A DNA stretch of 64,000 bases, taken from Sarocladium kiliense (Eukaryota; Ascomycota; Sordariomycetes; Hypocreales; Sarocladiaceae). Location: contig JAUZTG010000029.1 in assembly GCA_030734395.1 (NCBI GenBank), positions 5,704,001 to 5,768,000 on the forward strand, in the 5' to 3' direction. Numbering within the stretch: position 1 is the first letter of the stretch; each line of letters starts with the position of its first letter. Below the pieces are notes generated by a model, which did not search any database, was not told the origin of the DNA, and was given only the letters and a program-made list of their open reading frames with translations. Position numbers and translations under genes: made by a program. Shown in pieces: positions 53,701 to 64,000 of the stretch.

Positions 53701-55000
53701 CACGATTCAGTCGAAAAGAAGCGAGAGATGGGCTGGGCACATCGTAATTGTCGGGAGATGCACGGTGATCATGTCTTGGAACGCTATTGCGGACAATGAC
53801 TCGCGAATGGCCTCATTCCAAGATGACCCTGCAGTGGAAGAAGCAAAACACGCGATGATCTGGGGTTTCGGTTACACTCGGAGGTTTCTAATTCTCCATT
53901 TGTGCTGAGCCACGATAGCAGGTTTGCTGCAAACAGGTAAATCCGCGCATCCTCAATGTAGCGGTGACACTGCTTGGATAGGCCACATGAGCGTTGCGGC
54001 ACGCACTAGAGAAGCCTGGTGCCATTGTAGAGCCCACTCTTTCGCTCATCGGGAGTCTTTTGCGATAGCACTTACAAAAGAGCGGTCACTGTAAATAATG
54101 GACGGATGGGTGACCGCAGGTTGTGTCACATTGGAAGCGGGTGGCGGCTGTCTGTGAGGGTATTCGCGTCGACGACGTGGCGACTTGGTGTTTTGGGAGG
54201 CCACAGGAGGACAGCTCACCACTGCAACCAGGATTTTAGGAGCTAGGCGCTCTCTTTCTGCTCTCGCTGTTTCGGGCCCGAATTGAGTGTGCGCACGGTC
54301 GCTGGCAGTGACGCTGTATCCAGATGTATCAAGCAGGCGATCTTCGTGAACAGGCTGCCAGCCCGCCAGACGGTTGACGAGCTTAGCGGAGGTTTTCGTC
54401 CCTTTGTCGGCCGCCCGGAAGGCCGAGCTGCATGGAGCATGACGCCTCCCCCAGCGGCATCGAACTACCTCTAGTGCCCATTCCTCCCTCCCTCTCTCAT
54501 TGCCGACCCAGTGCTAAGGAACGGACCGGGCGATGGGGACTGACGGCGCGGTGCTTGACTTTCAGCTATCTCTGGAGGAGGTTAATGCCGCCATTGCTTA
54601 TTGGGGGCGGTGAGCAATACACGAAGATGCGACCCGTCGCTTCTATGTACATTCTCAGATTTCCAGATAGTTGACTTGTGACTTGTGACAAGTCGCCTGG
54701 GCCAGTGAACGCACCGGACGGTCACATGGGGGAGTGAGGCACCAATTGCAGCTGGGACGGTGATGCGAGGGCCGTCACGTGAATCCATGGGATCTGTTGC
54801 AGCGCCAGGCCAGAAACTCTAGAACCGCCAGCAAGCCACGACAGGCATTGTCGGTCGTACTGCATGACCACGCAAATGCAGAAGCTCGGACCCTCCAGAC
54901 CTGGGTTCATCGTTGATATCACCGTATCCAGTATTCCACCAGTGATGCAGACATGCCCTATCCGAATCAAATTGGTGACGCTTGTTGATGCTCGTCAACC
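44744..55000. other. Long gene-free region (first 10.3 kb of an 11.7-kb spacer)
   Basis: I find no supportable gene, tRNA, transposon open frame or terminal repeat on either strand. Base composition stays near that of the other spacers, so it is not a RIP-degraded AT-rich block. Open frames reach 221 codons (52154-52819, plus strand) and 136 codons (45005-45415, minus strand), but they lack domains and plausible exon partners. The stretch lies upstream of a large Zn2Cys6 regulator and could hold long-range control elements or non-coding transcripts. Confidence 0.45.
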
Positions 55001-56417
55001 TGAACACCAACAGACAGACAGACTAAGGCAAACCCATCGTAGGGCTCGATCGGCTTCGTTCAAACTGACACCGCTCGATCCCTGGCCCCCTCAATCCCAG
55101 GCCGTTTTGCTGACCCAAGCCAGGACATCCATCACACCACCATCGCCCATTGACCACTGACCACCGTCCCTCATCTCGTCCCCCCCCGGTTCGGTCTTGG
55201 GGCTGCAGAACACCCCGGCTTTGGGTGAACCACCACCACGGGACGCCAGTCTTCACCCACGTTTGGATGACTGCTGAGCTTGTATGCTGGCTTAGGCCGC
55301 CTTTTCTCTGTCCCCCGTCGCACCGCATTACAATTGTGCCATCTGCGCGCGCTCGCGCATTGTTGCTTCTTGCTGCAGCACACCTGGAATCCCACCTCTA
55401 CGGACGGACAGCTTCGCTACAAACTTCACTTCACACGCGATTGCTTTCCTCGACCCACGCACCCACAACGAGCTTCCCACACACACTTCGCGCCCTTCCC
55501 GCCCGCCAGAGTCAGTCGGGGTCCTTCGCACCGCTCCTCTTTTCTGTCGTCACTTGTCGCTGGGACCCAGCATTCCGTACCTGGCACTGACCTGGCGCCG
55601 TCCCGAAGCACTGACCGCCCGCGCTCAACGCCTACAAACTTGACTTTGGTACCTCGACCTAGAATTACCATTAGCTGCACCCTACCCCCTCCTCTGGTAT
55701 TCTCTGCCCCCCTGCTTGTGCCTGACCCTGTCATTGCCCCACCTGCGCCAGCTCCCCGGAAGACGAGAGACGAGTGGGAAGCTCGGCCAGACGACGCCAA
55801 AGGAGCAAAGCAGAGAAGAAAAAGGTGCTGGAGAGTGAGCTCCATCCTTTCTCCGCCCCAGCTTCGACGCTGATCGCGCTGCGCGCACGCACCTACATGC
55901 ACCGACGTCCGACCGCCCTGCCTCGTGGCTGTCTTGGATTCAAACCGCCTTTTCTCTGCAATTCTGCTCTTCCTCCCACGTCCGCCTCGTTTCTGTCAAT
56001 CCGCGCCCTCACGTCCCCTTTGTCTCACACTCCCCCGGGTCGTGGCATTCTATACCCCCCATCCGCTGAACGTCATCCGGCACTGTTTGCCTTCAAGGCC
56101 GCTTCTCGCCGGGTCGCACCACCGAACCCATTCCGTCTCTCTCTCTAACTCTTTGCCCTCGGACGTGCTGCCTACCACACACACTCGCACACCCCCCATG
56201 CACTGAGCCTCCCGCCTCTTCTCGCCCGTTGGAGCCCAATAATCGTTCGACGCTCCGTCTTGCTGAGGCTCACTCCCCGGTGTGCCTGGCTTCTCGCCTC
56301 CCTCCCGATCTGTCTATGGCCACCGCCTGTCCGAGTGGTCCCTGCTGAACCTTCTCTGCCCCGAGGATGACTCTCACTCCCCTCGCTCTGCCTTGACATA
56401 TAACACCACCAGCTGGC
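55001..56417 (+). promoter_or_regulatory. Pyrimidine-rich leader/promoter of the large Zn2Cys6 gene
   Basis: From about 55.0 kb the plus strand becomes markedly C/T-rich up to the ATG at 56418, with runs such as CTCTCTCTCTAACTC near 56140. This is typical of a long fungal promoter and 5' leader. Overlapping open frames of 90-200 codons here encode Pro/Ser/Arg-rich peptides and follow from composition. Several upstream ATGs would precede the main start if the leader is as long as it looks. Confidence 0.5.
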
Positions 56418-59400
56418 ATGGATCCTGTACCACCCGACAGCAAACGTCCTCGCATTGCAGCACACGGCGCACCACTTCCTCATCTCCAAACCTCTTCACA
56501 GCTGCCGCCTCCCATTCCTCACCAGCAGCATCCGCAACATCTTCACCACCAACCCGCGCTGCCGCCGCCATCGCACTCGTCGTCCTACCCTTCGTATCCT
56601 CCCCGAGCTATCGAGCCGACCTCGGCGCAGTCTGCGCTTGCCGGTCCTTCACAACCACGGCACGACGCGGACCGTCGTCACCATGACCAGGAGCCCTATG
56701 CTCCCATGCAGGACCATTATCGACAGCAGCCTCCCCCCTCGCCGGCGCATGGTCCCTACCAACAGCACCCGCCGTACCCTCCTCCGCGAGACGGCATCGT
56801 AAAGCGCGAGGCACCGTACGACGAACACAGCCGCCGCTCCAGCTCGACAGGCCATGTCCTCGAAGGCGCGCCAGCTGTCCAACCTGTGCCTACACATCAG
56901 CATCACAACCAGCTCCCTCCCTACGCTGACAGTCAGACGCGCCACATGAACTACGATCATGGACCACCGTCGGTGCCGCCGACCCCCGGTGGCTATCGAA
57001 CTTCTGCCTATCCTCCTCCAACACCAATAGGCCAGTACGAGCATCCCAGCTACCCAGCCGAACCATACTATAATGTGTACTCGTCCTCGTCCAAGAAGAA
57101 GAATACTCGGGCGTCACAGGTCTGTCTGCTGGACTCGCGCAACAATGGGGGCGCACATGCTGACTGTTTCTAGGCTTGCGACAACTGTCGGTCACTCAAA
57201 GCCAAGTGCGATGAGACCAAACCATGTAAGACGTGTAAAGATAAGAACGTCGAATGTCGATATCGGGATCCTATTCCAAAAGCGTAAGTTTTGGAGGCGA
57301 AGATTTAACTACTATTTCTAATTGCAGTAGGACCGACAAAGCACAGGCAGACATCCTCGAGGGCCTTTCAAGGCTGGAGACCATTCTTCAGTCGCAAGGA
57401 ACCATTCTGCAAACACAAGGGAACATGTTGCAGACGCAGGGAAACATGTTGCAAACGCAAGGAACGGATCTCACTGAGATGAGCCGAAGGTTGCACAAGC
57501 TCGAGTCAGCCTATGGACGGATGCCTCCCGTTCCAGTCAAGCCTGAGCCCATAATCGAGGATGATCACAAAGTTCACGGGTCACCGCAAACCAACAGCAA
57601 CACAACGAGCGAGCATTACTCTGTCAGTGAAGCCTCGCGCGACGTGGCGGCCTCTACCGAGACAGCTCCTTCGGAAACCACACTGCACCCAGGACATGGA
57701 CCAGAGCACTACCACCATAACGAATCATCTCAACTACAAGTGGTTGCAGAGGACGAGGTTGAGCGAGATCCTGGTCCGCCCGTACCACCGGGCGAGCCTG
57801 CCATTCCAATCAACCACACAACGTTAGCTGGCCTGCTCCTTGAATGGGCTTCGATCAAGGAACTTACCTCAAAGCACCTGCTCAAAGAGGGTGTTCGTTT
57901 CATTAGCGAATACCCCATCAGCATCGAGCAGAGTCGCGGAGCGCTGATCTTGTATGGACGCGGCGAGGATGCCCATCATCAGATCATTCCTCGCGAAACG
58001 CCTGATCACGGCACAGTTGAAGCACCCGATGACATGTCAGACATCACATCGCCCTCCCCAGCACCGGATTATGGGCAGCTCGGTGGCCTTAGCCCTCCTG
58101 AACAGGTTGAATATCGCGGGGGTGTCTTGACAGCGGACGGCAACCCCGACTTCAGCGAAGGCCAGGTTTGGAGATATGTGGAAAGCTTCCGAGAAAATAT
58201 TCTGAATATGCACCCAATCATCCAGAACAAGGTGCTTGATCAGTGGACAAGACAATTCCTCGACTCCTTGGCCCCAGCACACACCAAGCCTCAGTGGACT
58301 CCGGCCTCAAAGGCTGCCTTCGCTGTTGAAAATCAACAGGAGACAGCGGGCATGAAGAGGAAACGATCTCCGGAGCCTGATATCTCGGAAGCCGACAAGG
58401 CCAAACCAACCAGACCGAATCGCTCTACCCATAGTGCATTGATGCTGACTATCCTGGCCTTGGGCAAAGTTTGTCAATACCGAAATCGTATCCCTGATGC
58501 TCTCCACGTGCCGGAGTCGCTGCCTCATGGCAGTCCAAGGAATCCAGTGACGGCTTCACCAGCACAAGGGTCACCGATGGGCCCAAATCCCTACGGTCCT
58601 TCGCCTCATGGGGAAGGCTCCGCACGACGAGCATCTGCGCAAGCCAATGCCAAGTCTGGACTTGGACTCAAGAAGAACTACGACGTGATTCCAGGACTCG
58701 AATACTTCGCATACGCCACCGACATCCTAGGAAACCAGCTTGGTGCGTACAACAACATGAAGAATGTGTATGCCAACATCTTCGCTTCTTTGTACTACGG
58801 CCAATTGGAACGTTCGATGCAGAGCTATGCACATATCAACATTGCGAGCAACAAGCTCCTTGTCATCCTTCGACCGTACGTGTTCCGCTCCGTCATCACA
58901 AGAGGCAGACTGACATGAAATAGGAGCATGGACAAGCTTAGGCGCCTAATGACGGCGAACGCCATGCCGACAGAAACCAAATACAACCAGCTTTGCTTGG
59001 CGTTCTGGACCTGCTTGCAATTGGAGAGGTTTGTACCCCTCCACCATGGTTGCGAGAACTACGCTGACTCTTTAGTGATATCATCGCCGAATTACCGCTC
59101 CCCCCTTCTGGGCTGCTGTCGTATGAAGATGACATGCCGCGGCCGGACATGAGACTTCTTGACCACCCCCCAAGAGTCGCTGACAGCTACAATGCTCAAC
59201 TGTACCTGCGGAAGCACTTGAACAGCATCCATCGCATGTTCTATGCCCCCACCGATCCCAGCAAGGAAAACCATAACGAACGATTCCGGAATGTGGAGCT
59301 TGTTGCCGAGTCCGTGAGCTCCATGAGCTGGGTGTCCCCTCGATTCCGCTTTGAGGAGACCGACCCGCCAGCCAACGAGCTCCTCGCAGCACGATTGCGC

Positions 59401-60033
59401 GCCAAGTACTGGGGAGCTCAGATGATTACCTACCGCCCCTTTATTCGCCAGATTCTCAACTTTTCTTATTCGATGAGGATGAACCCGTCAAGTCCTAATC
59501 TTCCATCAGGCACCGAGTTCCGAAAAGAGGTCGATGCACCCATTATCGACCCCAATGCACGCTCGTCCAGCGACATCGATCCGGCCATCATCGAACTTGC
59601 AAAGAAGGCCATCAAGGCTTTGGTTGAAAGCACTCGAGCCTTCCATAACCTTGATGAAGTTGGCAATAAGAGACCTATCATCACCAATGTCTACGGAACG
59701 GCACATGCGTAAGTTGCACAACAGCCAGTGTGGTTAAGCATTCAACTGACCTGTTTTCATAGCCAATGGGGCAATCTTCTTGTACTCACTGCGTGTTGGC
59801 AAAATACGATCCTGCGTCCTCATGTTGATGGCAACCTACTACAGTACTTGTACAAGAGGACGATTCGCTTTTTGCAGCAATCAGCAACTGCAACAAGCTC
59901 TCTGAAGATTGACCTGAACATTCTCAAGGGACTTTACCAGGACTTCTGGCCAGAAGATCACCCAACAGGGTCGAGTTTCTCGAGTCATTCAAGCGTTGCA
60001 ACACCCATGGGACCACCTCACGTTCCTCATTGA
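56418..60033 (+). CDS. Large Zn2Cys6 transcription factor with heptad coiled coil
   Basis: Six exons, 56418-57119, 57174-57283, 57328-58875, 58924-59028, 59076-59708 and 59763-60033, give 1122 residues. The first 230 residues are Pro/His/Gln/Tyr-rich and disordered. The zinc cluster follows in exon 2, ACDNCRSLKAKCDETKPCKT then CKDKNVECRYRDPIP, with all six cysteines. Right after it comes a run of heptads (ILQSQGT, ILQTQGN, MLQTQGN, MLQTQGT, DLTEMSR, RLHKLES), a likely dimerisation coiled coil. The fungal-specific regulatory domain covers about 460-1080 (VWRYVESFRENILNMHPIIQ, STHSALMLTILALGKVCQYR, WGAQMITYRPFIRQILNFSY). I do not recognise a named orthologue. A long N-terminal disordered arm and a very long upstream region recall developmental regulators; that is inference. 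Confidence 0.88.
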
Positions 60034-60724
60034 GTGGACAGAAGAGACAATCAAATACCCACGTACAAATTGGATACCAGCACGGAGAAAGACGAAGTGC
60101 TGTAGCGAATACCTGTTTCTTTTGATTTTGGGGCATGGCGTTGTTGGCATATGGTTTTTTTTCGACGCCAACACGGCAGGGAGGATGCATGTATTTCGGT
60201 CCCCTTACTACTACCCCTTCTGCGACGTTCATTTTTCTTTTCTCATCATTTATTTCCCGACTGGCTCAGACGGCCTGGACCACCGCCTGTGCTTCGCGCT
60301 GGACTTATCTCTGTACATTCAGAGAGGGGAAAGGGTTGTTTTCACTGTTTACCCCGGAGGAGATACCACACATACGCACACGCATGCACCTGTTTCCGCA
60401 AGCAAGCAAAGTCGGTTGCTATTCTGGCGGAGGAGAGAGAGGACGAGGAGGACAAGATGGTGGAAGGATGAGAGTACGATAGCAGAGTAGGATAGGTTCT
60501 TGTTTGTCTACCACGACGGACATCTTCGTTCAATAGTTGACTTGAACATATAGGGATTGAACATGTTGGCGAGTCGATCTGAACACTTGTCTGATACTCG
60601 ATGAACGTGCTTGTTTGGTGATGAATGTGATCCTCTCCTTTGATGTTCGACCCAGAGAGTACAGCACAAGCTGTTCAGTCAGGCGAGTTTCAAGGATACC
60701 TTATTTATGTGTCTATGAGCACGA
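60034..60724. other. Convergent 3' spacer
   Basis: About 690 bp between the Zn2Cys6 gene and the oxoprolinase gene, which converge. Only 3' UTR-like sequence is seen. Confidence 0.4.
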
Positions 60725-63700
60725 CTACACCTGCAACGCAATATCATCCCTCGCAGCACCACTCCCCTTCTTCCAGCCCTCCGTATGATCATCCCTCTTC
60801 CGCGCCTTACTCTCCTCCCCCTTCTTGCCCCAACCACCACCTCCAGGCGTACAGATGATAATCCTATCCCCGGCCTCCATAGCCGCACTGTTCTTCGCTC
60901 CCAGGTTGATCTCCCGCTCTTCATACTCCTTCTCTCCCGCCTCCTCCTCCCCACCATGAATACCCCTTAGCGACCTCTCCCAATCTGTCTTCTCAACCTT
61001 GCGCACCCAGAGGTTCAGACCGCAGGCACCGTCGGACCCGCCGTTGAGGCCGTAGGGGTGGTATACGCGGCGTTCGCTGAGGATGGAGACTTGTAGAGGG
61101 ATGCGGAATTCGATGTCCCGAATGACGCCATCACCGCCGCGGTGTTGGCCTTCGCCTCCTGAGTTGGGGCGGATGGAGAAGTCACGGAGGATAACGGGGT
61201 AGCGACGCTCGAAGATCTCGGAGTCCGTGATGCGGGTGTTGGTCATGTGGCAGTGGACGCCGCTGGTGCCGTTCCAGTCTGGCCCTGCGCCACTGCCACC
61301 TGCGATGGTCTCGTAGTATCCGAAGCCTTTGACGGCATCCTTGCCAGTTTGGTTGCCACCGAAACCGAACGTGAGGTTGTTGCAGTCGCCTTGGCTGGCG
61401 GCGCAAGCTTCGAAGGCTTTGAAGATGACGTCGGTGATGCGCTGGCTGGTGAGAACGTTGCCACCAACAACGGCGGCACCAGGGGAGGGTGAAAGGATAG
61501 ATTTCGGGGGTATCTTAACGTGGATAGGCTTGAGGCAGCCTTGGTTGAGTGGAATGTCTTCTGAAATGAGGCAGCGAAGACAGTAGATGATGGCACTGAA
61601 GGTAATGGCTTGAGGGGCGTTGATGTTTCCATAAACTTCAGGGCCGGTGCCCTCGAAGTCGAAGGTAGCCTCACCCTGTTCGGGGTCAATAGTGACTTTG
61701 AGTGCGATGGGCGAGCCGTCGTCCATGAAGTCAACGGCTGAAAGGTCCTTGCCCTCGAAGCGCTTGTATACGTCCTTGAGTAACTTCCGTACGCAATCCT
61801 CGGCGTTCTTCTGAATGTTGACCATGTAAAACTGCACGGTCTGCTCGCCATACTCCTCGATCAGCGTTTCGATAAGAGAGATCCCCTTCTGGTTCGCTGA
61901 GACCTGTGCGCGCAAGTCATTAATATTGTCGTCCAAGCTTCTTGTTCCACTGCATCCGGGATGCTGGGCAGGCTCGTCGTAAAGAAGCTGGGTGACACGC
62001 TTCTCGTCGAACTTGCCCTGGCTGACAATCTTCTCGCTTCGGATAGCTGCACCCTCCTGATACAGCTCTTTGGAATGAGGCGGCATGCTCCCAGCACTGA
62101 TACCGCCTATATCGGCATGATGTGCTCTCGAGGCTGCGTAAAAGAGGATGTTCTCGCCCTTCGAATCAAATGCCGGCATCAGGAGAGTGATATCTGGTAA
62201 ATGCGTGCCACCATAAGAGGGATGATTCGACACAATCACATCGCCTTTTTGCAGCTTGCCCTTCCAGATCTCAGCCTGACGACGGACGCAGGTAGACATG
62301 GAACCAAGATGCACCGGTAAATGAGGAGCATTGGCCACCAACCCTCCAGATGCGTCAAAGATAGCACAAGAGAAGTCGAGCCGCTCTTTCACATTGGTAC
62401 TTACGCTGGTCTTCTGCAGTGCGCGGCCCATTTGCTCGGCAATGGCCATGAAGCGGTGGCCAAAGATACTGAGCATGATAGGATCGACTTCGGAAGTATC
62501 GTGCGCCCCGTCTTTGCGATCGTCGACAATGTCGATAACCACATGTGTCTCAGTAATCAGGGCATTAGCAGTGGGCGCGACGACGATAGTCTGCGTTCCG
62601 TCCGCCAACATGGCCGGTCCCTTGATCACGTCTCCAACACTAAGATCTTCGAGCTTGTAAACAGGTGTATCTTGCCGCCCGCCCTCAAAGTATACCTTTT
62701 GCGATCCGTGCTTGTGATCACCTACGGCTTTGCGCTGAATCTCCTTGAGTTGTTGATCAACAGTCCGTTCGTTGTGGCGGAAGCTCTTGCCAATACCACG
62801 CACGCGGACATCATCTACGATGGTGTCTCGGTCGTCAAGGGTAAAGCCAAATTCATAGCGGTGTTGCTTGACGAACGCTTGGCCGAAGTCCCAATCCTTG
62901 CCACCGAATTCCTTGGCCTCTTCCTCCGTGGGTTTGATAATCATGAGAGCCGACTCGGTACCGCGATAGCGCATGTTGAGGTACTCCTCGAAGGCAATTT
63001 CCTTGTCCTCGAAACCCTGCTCCCGAAGTGACCCACGCGACTTCTCTTTCAGCTTTTCCATGCGCTCCTTGAGGCTACTCACTGCTTTATCCTCCCAAGT
63101 CATGGACTCAGGCTCCTGACGCTCGTCGACAACGTCAGCCAGAGCCATACCATAAGCTGAGAGAACAGAGGAGTAGCGATGGACGAGGATCTGGCGGATC
63201 CCTAGTGACTCGGCAATGGCGACCGCGTGCTGTCCGCCAGCGCCGCCAAAGGTAGCCAATCGGTGCTTAGATGAATCGTGACCCTTCGCCTCTGTGATCG
63301 ATCGAATTGGGCGAGTCATTGTCTCGTTGGCTACCGTAAGGAAGCCGTACGCCACTTCATCTACACTGAGATTCTTCCCTGTCTCTTTGTTGACCTGCTC
63401 CGTCAAATCCTCAAGGACTTTGCGACTCGCATCGGCGTCGAGTCCTTGATCCTCGTTCTCGCCAAATATCTTAGGGAAGAACTCGGGGAGAAGACGGCCA
63501 AGGTATAAGTTAGCGTCGGTGACCGTGGCTGGGCCTCCCTTTCTGTAACATGCTGGTCCTGGATGAGCACCGGCAGATTCTGGACCAACTACGAACAGGC
63601 CATTCCTGAAGAAGAGTCGAGATCCACCGCCCGCAGCTACGGTGTTGATATCCAGCTGCGGCGACTGGATTGTAACGCCTACATTTGTCAGAAGAATTCT

Positions 63701-64000
63701 ACGTGGCGGTTTGCCGTCACTCACCTGCAGTCGTAGTCTCAAACACGTGCTCGTAACGGCCCTCGCCATAACGAGACACATCTGTACTCGTACCGCCCTA
63801 AGAAGTTAGCTCTAGACCAACATACTTCCCGACATTATCCAGACTCACCATGTCGAAGCCGATGACTGGCGTCTTGGTCTCAGAGTCGTAGGATGTGATG
63901 GCATATCCAACAACACCTCCTGCGGGCCCAGATAGAATCGCCTTGAGTCCTGTGAACTTCTCAACATCGACAAGGCCACCATCGCTCTGCATGAACTCGC
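60725..64000 (-). CDS. 5-oxoprolinase (HyuA-HyuB type), 5' end cut by window edge
   Basis: Visible exons on the minus strand are 64000-63849 (partial), 63797-63725 and 63678-60725, about 1058 residues of an expected 1270-1300. The enzyme uses ATP to open 5-oxo-L-proline to glutamate, closing the gamma-glutamyl cycle of glutathione turnover. The HyuA half shows [16 protein letters not shown], the phosphate motif [20 protein letters not shown] (joined across the intron at 63848-63798), [13 protein letters not shown] and [12 protein letters not shown]. The HyuB half begins near 62490 with [20 protein letters not shown] and has [39 protein letters not shown] and [16 protein letters not shown]. 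Both halves sit in one chain, as in eukaryotic 5-oxoprolinases and unlike bacterial two-subunit hydantoinases. The tail has no PTS1. The first roughly 230 residues lie beyond the window. Confidence 0.93.

Noticed and set aside
55150..56206. Overlapping open frames of 90-200 codons before the large Zn2Cys6 gene
   Set aside because: They occur in several frames at once in a C/T-rich leader and encode Pro/Ser/Arg-rich peptides, a composition effect.

Overview
The window reads as nuclear DNA of a filamentous ascomycete (Pezizomycotina; a Dothideomycete would fit, but this is inference from style). Genes have short GT-AG introns (about 50-110 nt) with CTAAC/CTGAC-like branch points, compact coding exons and long spacers. 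Several families are typical of filamentous ascomycetes: Zn2Cys6 regulators, a YAT-type amino-acid permease, an AidB-like acyl-CoA dehydrogenase and an Inn1/Fic1-like C2 protein. I rebuilt 20 gene models by hand. Exon phases were checked for closure in the 18 models complete inside the window; the SWC4 and 5-oxoprolinase models run off the edges.

Left part (1-23.6 kb), mostly housekeeping: the 5' part of SWC4 (chromatin), diverging from a p24 cargo receptor; a YCK/CkiA-type casein kinase I with an unexplained in-frame ORF directly behind its stop; an aldo/keto reductase; a nitronate monooxygenase; a peroxisomal SCP2 protein (ends SKL); a LETM1-like mitochondrial protein; free methionine-R-sulfoxide reductase with a 5-nt micro-exon; an Inn1/Fic1-like C2 protein; UTP15; and an AidB-like acyl-CoA dehydrogenase ending AKL.

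Middle part (23.6-44.7 kb): a MARVEL membrane protein and a Gly/Thr-rich repeat protein. Next comes what looks like a small catabolic cluster: a single-exon crotonase + acyl-CoA ligase fusion, a divergent hotdog thioesterase, a Zn2Cys6 regulator and an 11-exon amino-acid permease. Together these could activate an unsaturated acid to its CoA ester, hydrate it and release it, with dedicated uptake and control. The nearest precedent I can name is the bacterial CaiC/CaiD pair. ATG5, a CSA/Rad28-type WD40 repair protein and an unrecognised nuclear-looking protein follow.

Right part (44.7-64 kb): about 11.7 kb with no gene I can support, ending in the long pyrimidine-rich leader of a 1122-residue Zn2Cys6 regulator. 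The window closes with most of a 5-oxoprolinase gene, cut by the right edge.

No tRNA, rRNA, CRISPR array, intact transposon or obvious RIP-degraded AT-rich block was seen. The best leads are the crotonase-ligase-thioesterase cluster with its candidate regulatory sites, the coiled-coil ORF abutting the casein kinase stop codon, the 5-nt micro-exon, and the very long spacer upstream of the last regulator.
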